64,000 bases of DNA from Beauveria sp. NWAFU-1 (Eukaryota > Ascomycota > Sordariomycetes > Hypocreales > Cordycipitaceae), in contig JANBXD010000003.1 in the NCBI GenBank assembly GCA_024472245.1, positions 3,906,001 to 3,970,000 of the forward strand. Reading direction: 5' to 3'. Under the pieces are notes generated by a model that was given only the letters and a program-made list of their open reading frames with translations, was not told the DNA's origin and did not search any database. Positions 22,079-32,423 of the stretch are shown piece after piece (within the stretch, counting starts at the first letter, position 1; every line of letters starts with the position of its first letter). The position numbers were made by a program, and so were the translations under genes.

Positions 22079-25000
22079 ATGGACAGCGCCTTTGCTACAC
22101 CCGTCAAACAGGTGCTCGCCAACTTCAACGTCAATGACCACGATGGTCTGACTGACAAGCAAGTTCACGAGCTCCGTTCGAAATATGGTCGCAACTGTAT
22201 GCTCTTCTATCCTCTTCTTGGTCCTATTCTCGCCGCCAGTACTGACCATCGCAGCGATCCCCGAGGACCCGCCCACCCCTCTGTGGGAGCTCATTCTTGA
22301 GCAGTTCAAGGACCAGCTGGTCTTGATTCTGCTCGGTTCTGCCGCCGTGTCCTTTGTACTCGCCCTTTTTGAAGACGAGGGCGGCTGGAGCGCCTTTGTT
22401 GACCCTGCTGTTGTGAGTCCTCTCCTGTCCCTTCAGCGTCAAACCAAGCTAATTTCCAGATCCTCACCATTCTCATACTCAACGCCGTTGTCGGTGTCTC
22501 GCAAGAGAGTAGCGCCGAAAAAGCCATTGCAGCCCTTCAGGAATATTCTGCCAACGAAGCCAACGTCATTCGAAACGGTGGCCACGTCTCGCGCGTCAAG
22601 GCCGACGACCTGGTTCCCGGTGATATCATCTCTGTCTCCGTTGGCAACCGTATCCCCGCCGATTGTCGTGTCATTGCGATTGAAAGCAACAGCTTCTCCG
22701 TCGACCAAGCCATTCTCACCGGTGAAAGTGAAAGTGTTGGCAAGGACGCCGCCGCTGTCATAAAAGACGACAAGGCTGTCCTCCAGGATCAAGTCAACAT
22801 GCTTTTCTCCGGTACTACCGTTGTCGTCGGACGCGCTCGTGCCGTCGTTGCGCTGACCGGCTCCAACACTGCCATTGGCGACATCCACGAGTCCATCACT
22901 GCTCAAATCTCAGAGCCCACGCCTTTAAAGCAGAAGCTCAACGACTTCGGCGACAACCTCGCCAAGGTCATTACCGTAATCTGCATCCTTGTATGGCTCA
23001 TCAACATTCCCAACTTCAATGATCCCAGCCATGGAAGCTGGACCAAAGGTGCCATTTACTACCTCAAGATCGCCGTCTCTCTCGGTGTTGCTGCTATCCC
23101 CGAAGGTCTCGCCGTTGTCATTACCACCTGTCTCGCTCTTGGTACCCGCAAGATGGCCGCCAAGAATGCCGTTGTTCGCAGCCTGCCCTCTGTTGAGACT
23201 CTCGGTAGCTGCAGCGTCATTTGCTCCGACAAGACTGGAACTCTCACTACCAACCAGATGAGCGTCAACAAGATCGTCTACCTCACCGATGCTGGTAAGG
23301 ATCTCATTGAGCTCGACGTTGAGGGCACTACCTTCTCCCCCAAGGGTGATATCCGAAGCAATGGCAAGGTCGTCAACAAGCTGACTGAGAAGTCGAGCAC
23401 CATTCAGCAAATGGCCGAGGTCGGTGCTCTCTGCAATAATGCCCACTTGGCCTACGACGAGAAGACTGGTCAGTACTCTAGTGTTGGTGAGCCCACCGAA
23501 GGCGCTCTCCGCGTCCTCGTTGAGAAGCTTGGCCCCGTGGCTCCCGCCGGCACTGATGTCCATGAGGCTCTTCACTATGCCAGCACCAACTTTGAAGAGG
23601 CCCTTCCTGTTCTTTCCACGTTTGAATTCTCTCGCGATCGCAAGAGTATGTCTGTCATTGTCGCCGACGGCAAGAAGAAAAAGCTTCTCGTCAAGGGTGC
23701 TCCCGAGTCCATTATTGATCGCTGCACTCAGGCCATTGTTGGTGCCGACGGCAAGCGTGTTCCCCTTACCAGCAAGATTTCCGAGGTTCTGATGAAGGAA
23801 GTTGTCGACTATGGTAACCGTGGCATGCGTATTATTGCCCTTGCCAGCATCGATGACGTCTCTAAGAATCGTCTCGCCTCTACTGCCAAGACTACTGAGC
23901 AGTACGCTGAACTCGAGCAAGACATGACTTTCCTCGGTCTTATCGGTATGCTCGACCCTCCTCGCCCCGAAGTCCCAAAGTCTGTCAATCAGTGCAAGGC
24001 TGCTGGCATCCGCATCATCGTTATCACCGGTGATAACCGCAACACCGCCGAGAGCATTTGCCGACAGATTGGTGTCTTTGGCGAGAACGAAGACCTCGCC
24101 GGCAAGAGCTACACTGGCCGCGAGTTTGACAATTTGAGCCCCGGCGAGCAGCTCGAGGCCGCCAAGCGTGCCTCTCTATTCTCCCGTGTTGAGCCTGGCC
24201 ACAAGTCCCGCCTGGTTGATCTGCTCCAGTCCCTTGGTGAGGTCGTCGCCATGACTGGTGATGGTGTCAACGATGCTCCTGCTCTAAAGAAGGCCGACAT
24301 TGGTGTTGCCATGGGTTCTGGTACAGATGTCGCCAAGTTGGCCGCCGACATGGTCCTTGCCGACAGCAACTTTGCCACGATTGAGGTCGCCATTGAGGAA
24401 GGTCGCTCCATCTATAACAACACCCAGCAATTCATCCGTTATCTCATTTCTTCCAACATTGGCGAGGTTGTCTCTATCTTCCTCACTGCTGCCCTCGGCA
24501 TGCCCGAGGCTCTGATCCCGGTTCAACTTCTCTGGGTCAACCTGGTCACTGATGGTCTCCCCGCCACCGCTCTCTCGTTCAACCCCCCCGACCATGACAT
24601 TATGAACCGCCAGCCCCGCAAGAGAGATGAAAAGCTGATTGGTGGTTGGCTGTTCTTCCGCTACCTGATTATTGGCACATACGTCGGTCTTGCCACGGTT
24701 GCTGGTTACGCTTGGTGGTTCATGTATTACCCAGCTGGCCCCCAGATCAGCTTCTCGCAGCTTTCACGCTTCCACCACTGCTCGACTGAGTTCCCCGAGA
24801 TTGGCTGCCAGATGTTTTCCAACGACATGGCCAAGGCGGGGTCTACTGTTTCTCTGTCCATTCTTGTGACGATTGAAATGTTCAACGCCATGAACGCCCT
24901 TTCCTCGAGCGAGTCCCTGTTGACTCTGCCTCTGTGGAAGAACATGATGCTCGTCTACGCCATCGCCCTGTCGATGGCTCTGCACTTTGCTCTGCTCTAC

Positions 25001-25230
25001 ACTCCTGTCCTGCAGACTCTGTTTGCTATCCTACCTCTTAACTGGGCTGAGTGGAAGGCTGTGATTATTATCAGCGCCCCCGTCATGTGAGCTTATCATC
25101 CCTTCTTACAGCTGAAACGTTTGCTAATTTGTTCAGTCTTCTCGACGAAGTTCTCAAGTTCATTGAGCGCCAGTATTTCATGCAAAAGATCACTCCTTTG
25201 GCCAAGAAAGAGGCCAAGAAGAACCTATAA
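22079..25230 (+). CDS. nca-1: SERCA-type calcium-transporting P-type ATPase
   Basis: Four exons (22079-22196, 22255-22412, 22460-25086, 25137-25230; introns 58, 47 and 50 nt) encode 998 residues, the usual SERCA length. This P2A ATPase pumps calcium from cytosol into the ER or related stores. Visible features: N-terminal actuator segment, IPEDPPTPLWELILEQF leading into TM1-2, TGES motif, PEGL in TM4, the phosphorylation motif DKTGTLTT with Asp349, the KGAPE nucleotide-binding motif, the TGD and TGDGVNDAPALKKADIG hinge motifs, and the TM5-TM6 calcium residues within NIGEV and LWVNLVTDGLPATAL. The last 31 codons come from exon 4 and end in a lysine-rich tail (KKEAKKNL), a possible KKxx-like ER retrieval signal. 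Its stop lies only 82 bp from the convergent PUP3 stop. Confidence 0.97.
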
Positions 25231-25312
25231 ACATAGACTAGGATGACCCGGACATAGACAGTGGCACATTTGGTAGAATATAAAAGTCTTTGAATATCTA
25301 TTCGTACATGCT

Positions 25313-26120
25313 TTAATCCTGGCGGCCCTTTAGTAATCTCTTGGTAATCTTCCCCTTCTCAATAATGTACACATGTGCACCCCAGCCGGACAGGGCATCT
25401 CTATCAACAGCGCACAATAGCGCCTGAGAGATTGTCTCGAAGAGCGCATCGGGTTCCTAATTTGTTAGCAGTGATCAAGACGCCGGTGTCTGCAGCATGA
25501 ACGTACTAGGTCAGGCTCGTAAAGACCCTCGCACATGCCAAAGAGCTGATCCGAGGCGGTGCCAGCGACGATGAAGTCCTTGGCAAAGTCGATACAGCCT
25601 ATGCTATCAAAACCGCAGATAAACGGCTTTCCGGTTTTGGGATCGAGGCCTGCGACGACGGGCGAGATGAAGTATGGGCCGAAACGGCGCTCGTAGAGGG
25701 ATGAGGAGACAAGGTTGGCAAAGGTGCGCGGCGCAATGTCGCGCTCCTCGCGCAGGCGGTACATGTTGACCTTGTACCGGAAGAGGTCGCTGACGGTGCT
25801 GACGTCGGTGGCGAGGCCGGTCAGGCCGAGGAAGACGTCGCCGTACTGGAATATCTTGGGAAAGTTGTTGGACACGGTCAGGGCCTGGAGGCCGAGGCGG
25901 AGATCGCAAGCAATGGCGACGCAGTCCTTGCCGACCATGGCGACGCAGGCACCGCCATCTATCTAGTGGTAAGCATATGTTGATCCTCGATTCGGTGGCA
26001 TGAGTGTCGATTGGGTCGAAGCGGGGTGGTTACTAACTGATCGAGAATGGAGACGACTAATAGTCAAGATGGTTAGCAATGCCATGCGGTGACGACCTGG
26101 AGCAAACGAAAGCTTACCAT
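25313..26120 (-). CDS. PUP3: 20S proteasome subunit beta type-3
   Basis: Four coding exons (26120-26118, 26056-26038, 25958-25507, 25456-25313) give 205 residues, exactly the yeast length. The first coding exon is only the ATG and the second is 19 nt; joined they read MSSPFSINGGACVAMVGKD, the expected beta-3 N-terminus. The acceptor of exon 3 must be the second AG (GATAG|ATGG) because the first gives the wrong frame. Beta-3 is a structural, catalytically inactive subunit of the core particle. Conserved parts include KDCVAIACDLRLG, FLGLTGLATD, the GLDPKTGKPFICGFDSIG segment and the C-terminal DRDALSGWGAHVYII...RQD. It is divergent from a UBX-domain gene and convergent with the calcium ATPase. 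Confidence 0.95.
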
Positions 26121-26679
26121 AGCGGGTATCTGAAGAGAGGTATGTGATGCGGAAACGCGGGCCTATAAGTCGCACTAATGAGGCTGCAGATATGAGCGCT
26201 CTGCCAGAGATTCTGCCGCAGAGATTGAGTTGATGGGCCGAGAGAAGATGAAGTTGGATGAAGCTCTCGCGGTTGATGAAGCTAGAGCTCCCTCAGTCCC
26301 CAGCACACACGCCAGGTAGCATAGCGGCAAGGCAACACGACTGGCGCGGCCAGCCCGGCAAATCCCCGCCTAAACCAACCACGTAAGCAGGCGCTGCGCT
26401 GTGCTGCCTGCGGGCGAATGTAGGATCTATTGCAGCGCTGAAATGCGCTATAATTCCAGCGGGCCTTGAATTCCGGTCGCCAGACCTTGGAGGAACAAGG
26501 TACGCCACTGAATAACCCCACGTCAAGCTCCCAGCTGCCTGCTGCGGATTGTTCGAGAAGGTTGCCACGGCTTATCGTGACACCTTGCCAGTTACTTTTG
26601 AACTTGACACTTGACGAGAACACCGTCGCTAGAAGCCGACATTGCATTATCTGAACTTTTTACCGACCCAACGGCTGCC
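26121..26679. promoter_or_regulatory. Divergent promoter of PUP3 and the UBX protein gene
   Basis: 559 bp between two genes of the ubiquitin-proteasome pathway. I looked for the yeast proteasome element GGTGGCAAA on both strands and did not see an exact copy. Confidence 0.45.
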
Positions 26680-28196
26680 ATGTCGACGCATGTCGTCGTA
26701 ATCGCCTCGGACCTGCGTCGTGCCACGATCAAAGTCACGCCAGGTACATATCTGATAGATGTTTTGCAGGAAGCTTGCAAGAAGCTCAGCATCTCAAGCG
26801 ACAAACACATACTCAAGTAGGCGATGCGCTTAGAAAAAAACTCATCTCTTGCTGACTGCCCAGACACAAGCAAAAAACTGTCGACCTCACCATTCCCTTT
26901 CGCACTTCGGGCCTCGTCGGCGGCGCGAAGCTTGAGCTCGTCCAAAAGTCCAACACGCCGTCGGCCGTACAGATTGGCCTACAGCTGCCCCAGCCCGAGG
27001 CCAAGGAAGTCCCCGGCGGCCGCCTGATCAAGAAGCTGCCCTCCAACCTGACTCTATGGGGCGTGCTGCGGCAGCTGGAAAGCGGCGATGCGAGCGCGGG
27101 GCGCAACATCAACATCACGGCGCGCGGCGTCGCCAAGACGAGCGCCGGCACGGAGTCGGGAGCCGGCCAGCTGTACTACGAGACGCCCATTCTCAACATC
27201 ATGGGCCGCGACTACACGACTTTTCAAGATTTCCAGAAGACGCTAGCGCAGCTGGGGCACAACTCGGGCAGCGTGTTAATACGCTTGACGTTTAAGACGA
27301 CAGACCAGACGCTGTTTGAAGCCATGGAGCAGATTGGTCAATTTTTCAAGGAGACGAGAGAGGAACCAAGCGCCCCAGCGGCGCAACCAGAAACGCCAGC
27401 CACGGCGGAAGAAGCGCAGCCTGTGCCGGTGCCGGATACCCCAATGACTGGCGCACCACCAGCTGCGCAAGAGACGCCCGAGATCGTGCCGGCAGCCGCG
27501 CCCATTTCGGAGTCCAAAGACCCCTTTGAGCCTATCAGCGTCTATCTGGCTCCCTCTAATAGCACACCAGCCGCGGCGCTGGCCCCAGCGGAAGAATCCG
27601 ACTTTACGCCCACCATTGCGCATGCCAAGCTTCACCAGAGCAAGCTACAGCAGAAAGCCCGCAATAAGCGCCTCCTTTCGGACAAGGAGCTCGAAGAACA
27701 GGCCGCCGACCAACAGGCCCGCGTAGCGTCCATCAAGTCGGTCCTCGTCAAGGTGCGCTTCCCCGACAACACGAGCAGCGAGTGGCAGGTCGACCACACC
27801 ACGACTGGCGCCTTTCTGCACAGCGCCGTGCGGCACGTCATGGCGGACTCTACCTTGCCGTTCCACCTCGTGCTGCCGGGTAGCAGCGGCAAGGATGTGA
27901 TCAAGGACGACGCGGGCCCCAAGCACACCCTCATTGCGGGCTACAAGCTGCAGGGCAGGGTGCTCGTGAATCTAGTGTGGAATGACGAGGTGCCGCCAGC
28001 AAAGCGCAACCTGCCGTTCCTCGCGGCTAACGTCGCCAAGCAGGGGCAGAAAATCAAGGTGCCAGAGATGCCAAAGTACGAGGCGGAGGAGTCGATGCCG
28101 GCGCCGAAAAAGGACGAGAGCGCTGAGGGGAAGAAGGGGTCGGGAGACGGCAAGGGCTCCAAGGTGCCCAAGTGGTTGAAGCTGGGCAAGAAATAA
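26680..28196 (+). CDS. TUG/ASPL-type UBX-domain protein (Ubx4-like)
   Basis: Two exons (26680-26816, 26864-28196; intron 47 nt) encode 489 residues. The N-terminal part (about 1-80), beginning MSTHVVVIASDLRRATIKV, is a ubiquitin-like TUG domain (GTYLIDVLQEACKKL, then HKQKTVDLTIPFR across the splice). A second ubiquitin-like or linker segment follows, then a Pro/Ala-rich stretch (about 225-300), and a UBX domain (about 340-430) with IKSVLVKVRFPDNTSSEWQ. The tail is Lys/Glu-rich. Such proteins are adaptors of the Cdc48/p97 ATPase. The UBX loop usually has an FPR signature; here the nearest match is FHLVLPGS, so p97 contact may differ. The domain order matches human ASPSCR1 and yeast Ubx4. Confidence 0.88.
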
Positions 28197-28581
28197 CCAG
28201 AGCATTGATGCATTAAGCGGCGTTTTCACTGTTAGACAACTCATGAGTTCTGTTTCATATCACCATGTTCGATCACATTCAAAAAAGACAATGTCCCGAT
28301 ATTGATCGTAAAATGTTGGTATTCAGCGCACGTCTTTTGTACAATGCGACAGATGCCTACCTAGCCCGACCGAACTCGATCAGATCCGTGCAAGCCGATT
28401 TTTTTTGTAAATCCCAGAATGAAAATCCCACGCCGTTACAGGTAAAAAAAAAAGTTTCATTTCATATTCTCCCGGGGCTTTTGTGGTATTCGGGATCGCC
28501 AAGAGACTATCTCATCCCGGCGCTCCGTTTCGTCCTCGTCAATCCCTCCCTCGGTTTGTCCGTCACAGATAATGTAATGAC
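28197..28581. other. Spacer between convergent UBX and eL36 genes
   Basis: No gene; 3' UTRs of both neighbours are expected here. There is a short poly-A run near 28445. Confidence 0.5.
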
Positions 28582-29132
28582 TTAGTGACCGGTACGGCGG
28601 GAGTCGGCAATGACGCCCTGGAGCTCATCGACCTTTCTCTTGGCACGGCCAAAGGTACCGAGCTGCGCACTGGTTAGCAAACCCAAAATCCTTTTATCTG
28701 CAAAGCCTTGTCCAGCCTTGAGACGAGTATCAAAGTAAAAAGAAAAGCGTACTCTCTTCTTGGCGAGCTTGCGGGCGCGCTTGTCGCGCGAGTTGCGGAG
28801 AAGCTCAATGACACGGCGCTCATAGGGAGCGAGGCCAGCAACCTCCTTGACAACCTCGCGAACAAAGGCGGTACGCTTGCTGAGGTGGCCCTTTGTGCGG
28901 GAGACGCGAGGCTTGACGACGCGAGCAGTGGTCTTCTATAATCCGTGGAAAAACGTCGAATGTCAGCGTCCATCGTCTGCAGAGAAGAAAAACAGCTTCA
29001 CTCTCGTGGGAAAGAGAATTTCTTCCATTTGCAGAGATCCTCCACGAGGTGAGAGCATCATGACAAAACACGTACGTGACCCTTGTTGAGGCCAACGGCG
29101 AGGCCGGTCTTAGCAGTGGCTTCCTTGGCCAT
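28582..29132 (-). CDS. RPL36: 60S ribosomal protein eL36
   Basis: Three exons (29132-29076, 28935-28753, 28662-28582; introns 140 and 90 nt) encode 106 residues. The protein begins MAKEATAKTGLAVGLNKGH, continues KTTARVVKPRVSRTKGHLSKR with the basic PYERRVIELLRNSRDKRARKLAKKR core, and ends GVIADSRRTGH. This is the expected eL36 architecture and length. It is a structural protein of the large ribosomal subunit. Introns early in the frame are typical of fungal ribosomal protein genes; the first is longer than most introns in this window. A CACGTG box lies 152 bp upstream of the start. Confidence 0.96.
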
Positions 29133-29283
29133 TGTGATGTTATATTCCGTCGGTCCGGGGGTTGTCGAAGGAAGTTGTCGTCGGTCGGTGGTTGAGGATT
29201 TGCAAAAAAGTCGGGAGGGTTCGATGGAGAACTGGAAATTCGCTGGGTGGTGTGGGGCAGAGTGATTTTTCGCAGTTGTGGGT

Positions 29284-29289
29284 CACGTG
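29284..29289. promoter_or_regulatory. CACGTG E-box upstream of eL36
   Basis: A palindromic CACGTG in the context GTCACGTGCG lies 152 bp upstream of the eL36 ATG. Cbf1-type bHLH factors bind such sites in fungi. The link to eL36 expression is inference. Confidence 0.45.
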
Positions 29290-30223
29290 CGCAGGGTAAG
29301 CGAGTTGTTTTTTTTGGTGGTGAGCCATCGAATCACACTACAGATGATCATCTTATCGACAAGCTATTGATAGTCTCTTATCGCACTCATCGATAAACTC
29401 GTGTTGGCACCGCAAGCCAACACACAACTGCACCCTCGAAGTTGATCAAATATGGTGGCTCGAGACTATGTTAAACGAGTACTCGGCATCTCGTCAAACG
29501 GCTGTAGTGAGCCCGACTGTCATATGCTCGCTGCGTAGTGAGCGCGCCGCAGGTTTGCTTGTAGGTGATCGGAACCCCAACGGGGACAAGCAGCAGAACA
29601 AATTATTGCAACTACCCAAATATGACCAAGTGCATGTGATACAGGTACCACAAAAGCTGTTGTGCGTGAGAGGATCATATAGTCGCGGCAATAGAGTCCC
29701 ACATGGGCACGAGTGCGGACATAACTCCAGTGACACAAGAGATCGACTATAAGTGAACGACTTCCGACCAGATACGCCGAGGCCTTCTCAGCAGGAGCCA
29801 AGTCGATTACAACTATAAGAATACGTTATTGCCCGAATCAGTTGCGCATCTACATCAGCCACTCTATTCACGATTGTATCCCTTAAACTTGATCGGAGCG
29901 AGTCCGCAGCTCAGAACGCCTCAAGCATGGACAGCCCTCTTGAAGGAAGTTTTCGCGATTCTGGCAAACCAATATATGCAAATAATCTGTTCCTTGTGCT
30001 ACGAATGTTCTCGGCCAATTGCTTCGACAACACTTTGTAAAACAGTGAACGGGGCTGCGGTAGGTGAACATGTACAAACTATTCAGCTGTGCAACACTGA
30101 GAAAACGTCGCACTCACTTACACACTTTCTGTCCCACCACCGGAAAAAACATTGAAACCGTATTACAGCGTTTAGCTAAGCGATCTTCACAGCCCTCGAC
30201 CCCTTTTCTTTTTGCCGTGAGGC

Positions 30224-30230
30224 TATAAAA
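30224..30230 (+). promoter_or_regulatory. TATA box for the APH-type kinase gene
   Basis: TATAAAA lies 97 bp upstream of the ATG at 30327. An earlier ATG at 30230 overlaps the box itself and so is probably not transcribed, which supports the downstream start. Confidence 0.6.
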
Positions 30231-30326
30231 TGAGCGCCTCGCCCTGGCGAACCACGAGCATGGGGACAGCCAAGCAGCCACACGGCGACGGCATCCTTCG
30301 CAAGGGTCCAAACCAGCTTCACGAGA

Positions 30327-31163
30327 ATGTCTCCGGAATCCACACTAGTATTTGAAGGAGATTATGCCGTGCGCAAACGCGGGTTTGCGCATCTACTAAG
30401 GATGGAGGTAGATGCCATCTGCTTTCTCAAACATCACCTATCCGTGGCCATTCCGGTCCCCTCCATCATCGGCTACTGCTTGGACGAGCAGACCAAGACC
30501 ATTGAGCGCGTTGAGGAAAACTACATCCGCATGAAGAGAGTGTCGGGCGTGCGCCTCGACGTCGCCTGGCCGAGCATGACACCCGGCGCCCGCGCCACCA
30601 TGTGCCAGCAGCTGCGGATATTCCTCGAGCAGGTGCACCAGATTGAGCCCGAGCCCGGCACGTACCAGGTGCGCAGCATCGCCGGCGGCGCGTGCTACAA
30701 CCACCGCCGGAGCGAGCCACCCAGCCCCGCCGCGTCGGTGACGTCGGCCGCTGAGTTTCGGCGGCCGTTTCTGTGGTCCGCGTGCCCGGACGTGGCCACG
30801 TTTCAGGGCGCGCTGCCCAACGCGCTGCGAGCGCGCCGCGCCGAGGCCGCCGAGACGTACCGGCGGCGGTTTACGCGGGTGCAGCCGCCCCGGCGCGCGC
30901 GCTTCTGCCACGGCGACCTCTCGTGGGCCAACATCTTTGTCGACGAGGCCACGGGTCGCCTCCACGGCGTTACGGACTGGGAGACGGCGGGCTTTTGGCC
31001 CGAGTGGTGGGACTATTACATGGCGCTGCTGGGAAACCGCGGCGAGCAGCCGTGGTGGCGGCAGATTGTCGCAGAGGTCATGAAGGAGTATCCCGAGGAA
31101 CTCAAGATCATGACGGAGATGGATTCGCTCGTGAACGAGCTGGCGAGTGAAGAACCAGGGTAA
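30327..31163 (+). CDS. APH/choline-kinase-like phosphotransferase
   Basis: A single exon encodes 278 residues. The catalytic loop H-G-D-L-S-W-A-N lies at 195-202 (His195, Asp197, Asn202), followed by the metal-binding Asp217 in TDWETAGFWPEWWDYY. The N-lobe shows YAVRKRG as a probable beta-strand with lysine, and the phrase VAIPVPSIIGYC typical of fungal members. Such enzymes phosphorylate small hydroxylated molecules; in fungi most are uncharacterised and the family is expanded. No signal peptide is visible, so it is probably cytosolic. Strong GC bias in the second half (third positions nearly all G/C) contrasts with the A/T-rich flanks. The substrate cannot be inferred. It is convergent with the T5orf172-domain gene, 195 bp away. 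Confidence 0.85.
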   Translation: MSPESTLVFEGDYAVRKRGFAHLLRMEVDAICFLKHHLSVAIPVPSIIGYCLDEQTKTIERVEENYIRMKRVSGVRLDVAWPSMTPGARATMCQQLRIFLEQVHQIEPEPGTYQVRSIAGGACYNHRRSEPPSPAASVTSAAEFRRPFLWSACPDVATFQGALPNALRARRAEAAETYRRRFTRVQPPRRARFCHGDLSWANIFVDEATGRLHGVTDWETAGFWPEWWDYYMALLGNRGEQPWWRQIVAEVMKEYPEELKIMTEMDSLVNELASEEPG

Positions 31164-31358
31164 GACAAATTAAACGGGAGTTTGAAAGGCCAAGTTCAGT
31201 CCATATTAATCGAGCGTTAGCACTGACCCTCTACGATGCCATCTACCACGTGCAGCATAGAGTTTAAACCGATTACATTCCCATCGTGGGTGTGATATAT
31301 ACAGCTCTTTACATGCATTACATTCATTACATTCATTATATCCATCCGGATATTGTTG

Positions 31359-32423
31359 TCATTCCTTGGCCGTAAAGCTCACCCAGCAGTCAGCATCGTC
31401 CAAGTCCACACCCCCCAGCTTCTTCCGCCACTCCGCCTTGAGCGTCCCGTCCTCGCCGTACGGAGTATGGCCCATCCACTCAGACCAGAGGCCAATGAGC
31501 TTGGCCGCCTCGTGGCGCCGGACGCCAAAGAACTCCTGGTGCGATATTCCGCAGCCGGGGCACTTCCCCTCGCGCTTGCGGCACACCCCGAGCTGCGCGT
31601 GGACGAGGCGTTCCACGCGCTTGTACAGGCTCGTATAGAAGTAGATCAATTTTTCTGGGTCGTATCCACACTTGCGCTGCCATTCTTTCATTCGACGCTC
31701 GTAGTCAGTTGTGAAGCCAATCTTTAGGTGCGGCGCCTCGCCGCTGGCCGTGTTGGGTAGTCTGTAAATGTAGACGCCGCCCGAGTTAGAGAGTGACTCT
31801 ATCTCCTTCGGGGTGAGGGGCTTGCTGAGGATGTCCTTGATGGCCTTGTTGATTTGTAACTGGGTTTGCGTCTTGCCATACGGGACAAAGATGTGTGCCG
31901 GCTTGGTGTCCTCCTGCAGGTCGGATATCTCGTATAATGATGAGAAATCATGCTCTTCGTCGGGTTCGAATTTGACAGCCACTTCCTGAACAACAGCTGG
32001 TATTGTATGCGTGTTGGTATCCACCGACTCAAACTTGTTCGTTTTATAGTTGTTCACAGTTGTAGCTGGCTCGGCTGCGAGTTTGCCCAGTGCGTGCCGC
32101 AATTCTGCCTCGGCAAATGCCCTCCGCCATGAGCGTAACAGCTCGTGGCCCTGTTCTTGATGTCCAAACCGCTCGCCCTGGCACAAAACCAATTTTGAAA
32201 GACGCTCGAAGAGCTTTTTGGCGGCACTCCAGCTCCCAGCAGCCACAACATCACTGAGCAGCTGTTGAATGCTGGCCCTGTTGGCCTTGCTGATGGGTTT
32301 GCTGCAGCAATACTTCTTTGTGGTCCGTCCGCAGCATAGCAGGGGCTCTTTGGCGGACACATGAAGGGCCTCGCGCATTTTGTCGGCCGAGTTGGGCCAG
32401 AACAATGGAGAAGTGGCGTGCAT
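31359..32423 (-). CDS. T5orf172/DUF1766 domain protein (GIY-YIG-like fold)
   Basis: A single exon encodes 354 residues from the ATG at 32423; an upstream in-frame TTG (32459) is not used. The C-terminal domain (about 195-340) has GGVYIYRLPNTASGEAPHLKIGFT, where YIY and KIG correspond to the GIY-YIG-like strands, then YERRMKEWQRKCGYDP and a VERLVHAQL helix, as in T5orf172 proteins. The CRKREGKCPGCGISHQEFFGV part carries three cysteines and a histidine, a possible metal site. The N-terminal half is helical with a cysteine cluster (CCGRTTKKYCCSK). Fungal genomes often hold many divergent copies of this family, and no function is established; nuclease activity is possible but unproven. Composition is less GC-biased than in the neighbouring kinase. 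Confidence 0.8.
   Translation of the reverse strand: MHATSPLFWPNSADKMREALHVSAKEPLLCCGRTTKKYCCSKPISKANRASIQQLLSDVVAAGSWSAAKKLFERLSKLVLCQGERFGHQEQGHELLRSWRRAFAEAELRHALGKLAAEPATTVNNYKTNKFESVDTNTHTIPAVVQEVAVKFEPDEEHDFSSLYEISDLQEDTKPAHIFVPYGKTQTQLQINKAIKDILSKPLTPKEIESLSNSGGVYIYRLPNTASGEAPHLKIGFTTDYERRMKEWQRKCGYDPEKLIYFYTSLYKRVERLVHAQLGVCRKREGKCPGCGISHQEFFGVRRHEAAKLIGLWSEWMGHTPYGEDGTLKAEWRKKLGGVDLDDADCWVSFTAKE

Larger units (their letters stand above)
29133..30326. promoter_or_regulatory. Divergent region between eL36 and the APH-type kinase gene
   Basis: About 1.2 kb without a recognisable gene. GATA-type sites (TTATCG/CGATAA) cluster at about 29350-29400. The kinase-proximal end carries a TATA box (separate entry), and the eL36 side has a CACGTG box. 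Confidence 0.5.

Noticed and set aside
22925..23920. Minus-strand open frame of 331 codons opposite the calcium ATPase
   Set aside because: It lies fully inside a conserved exon on the other strand and has shadow-like composition.
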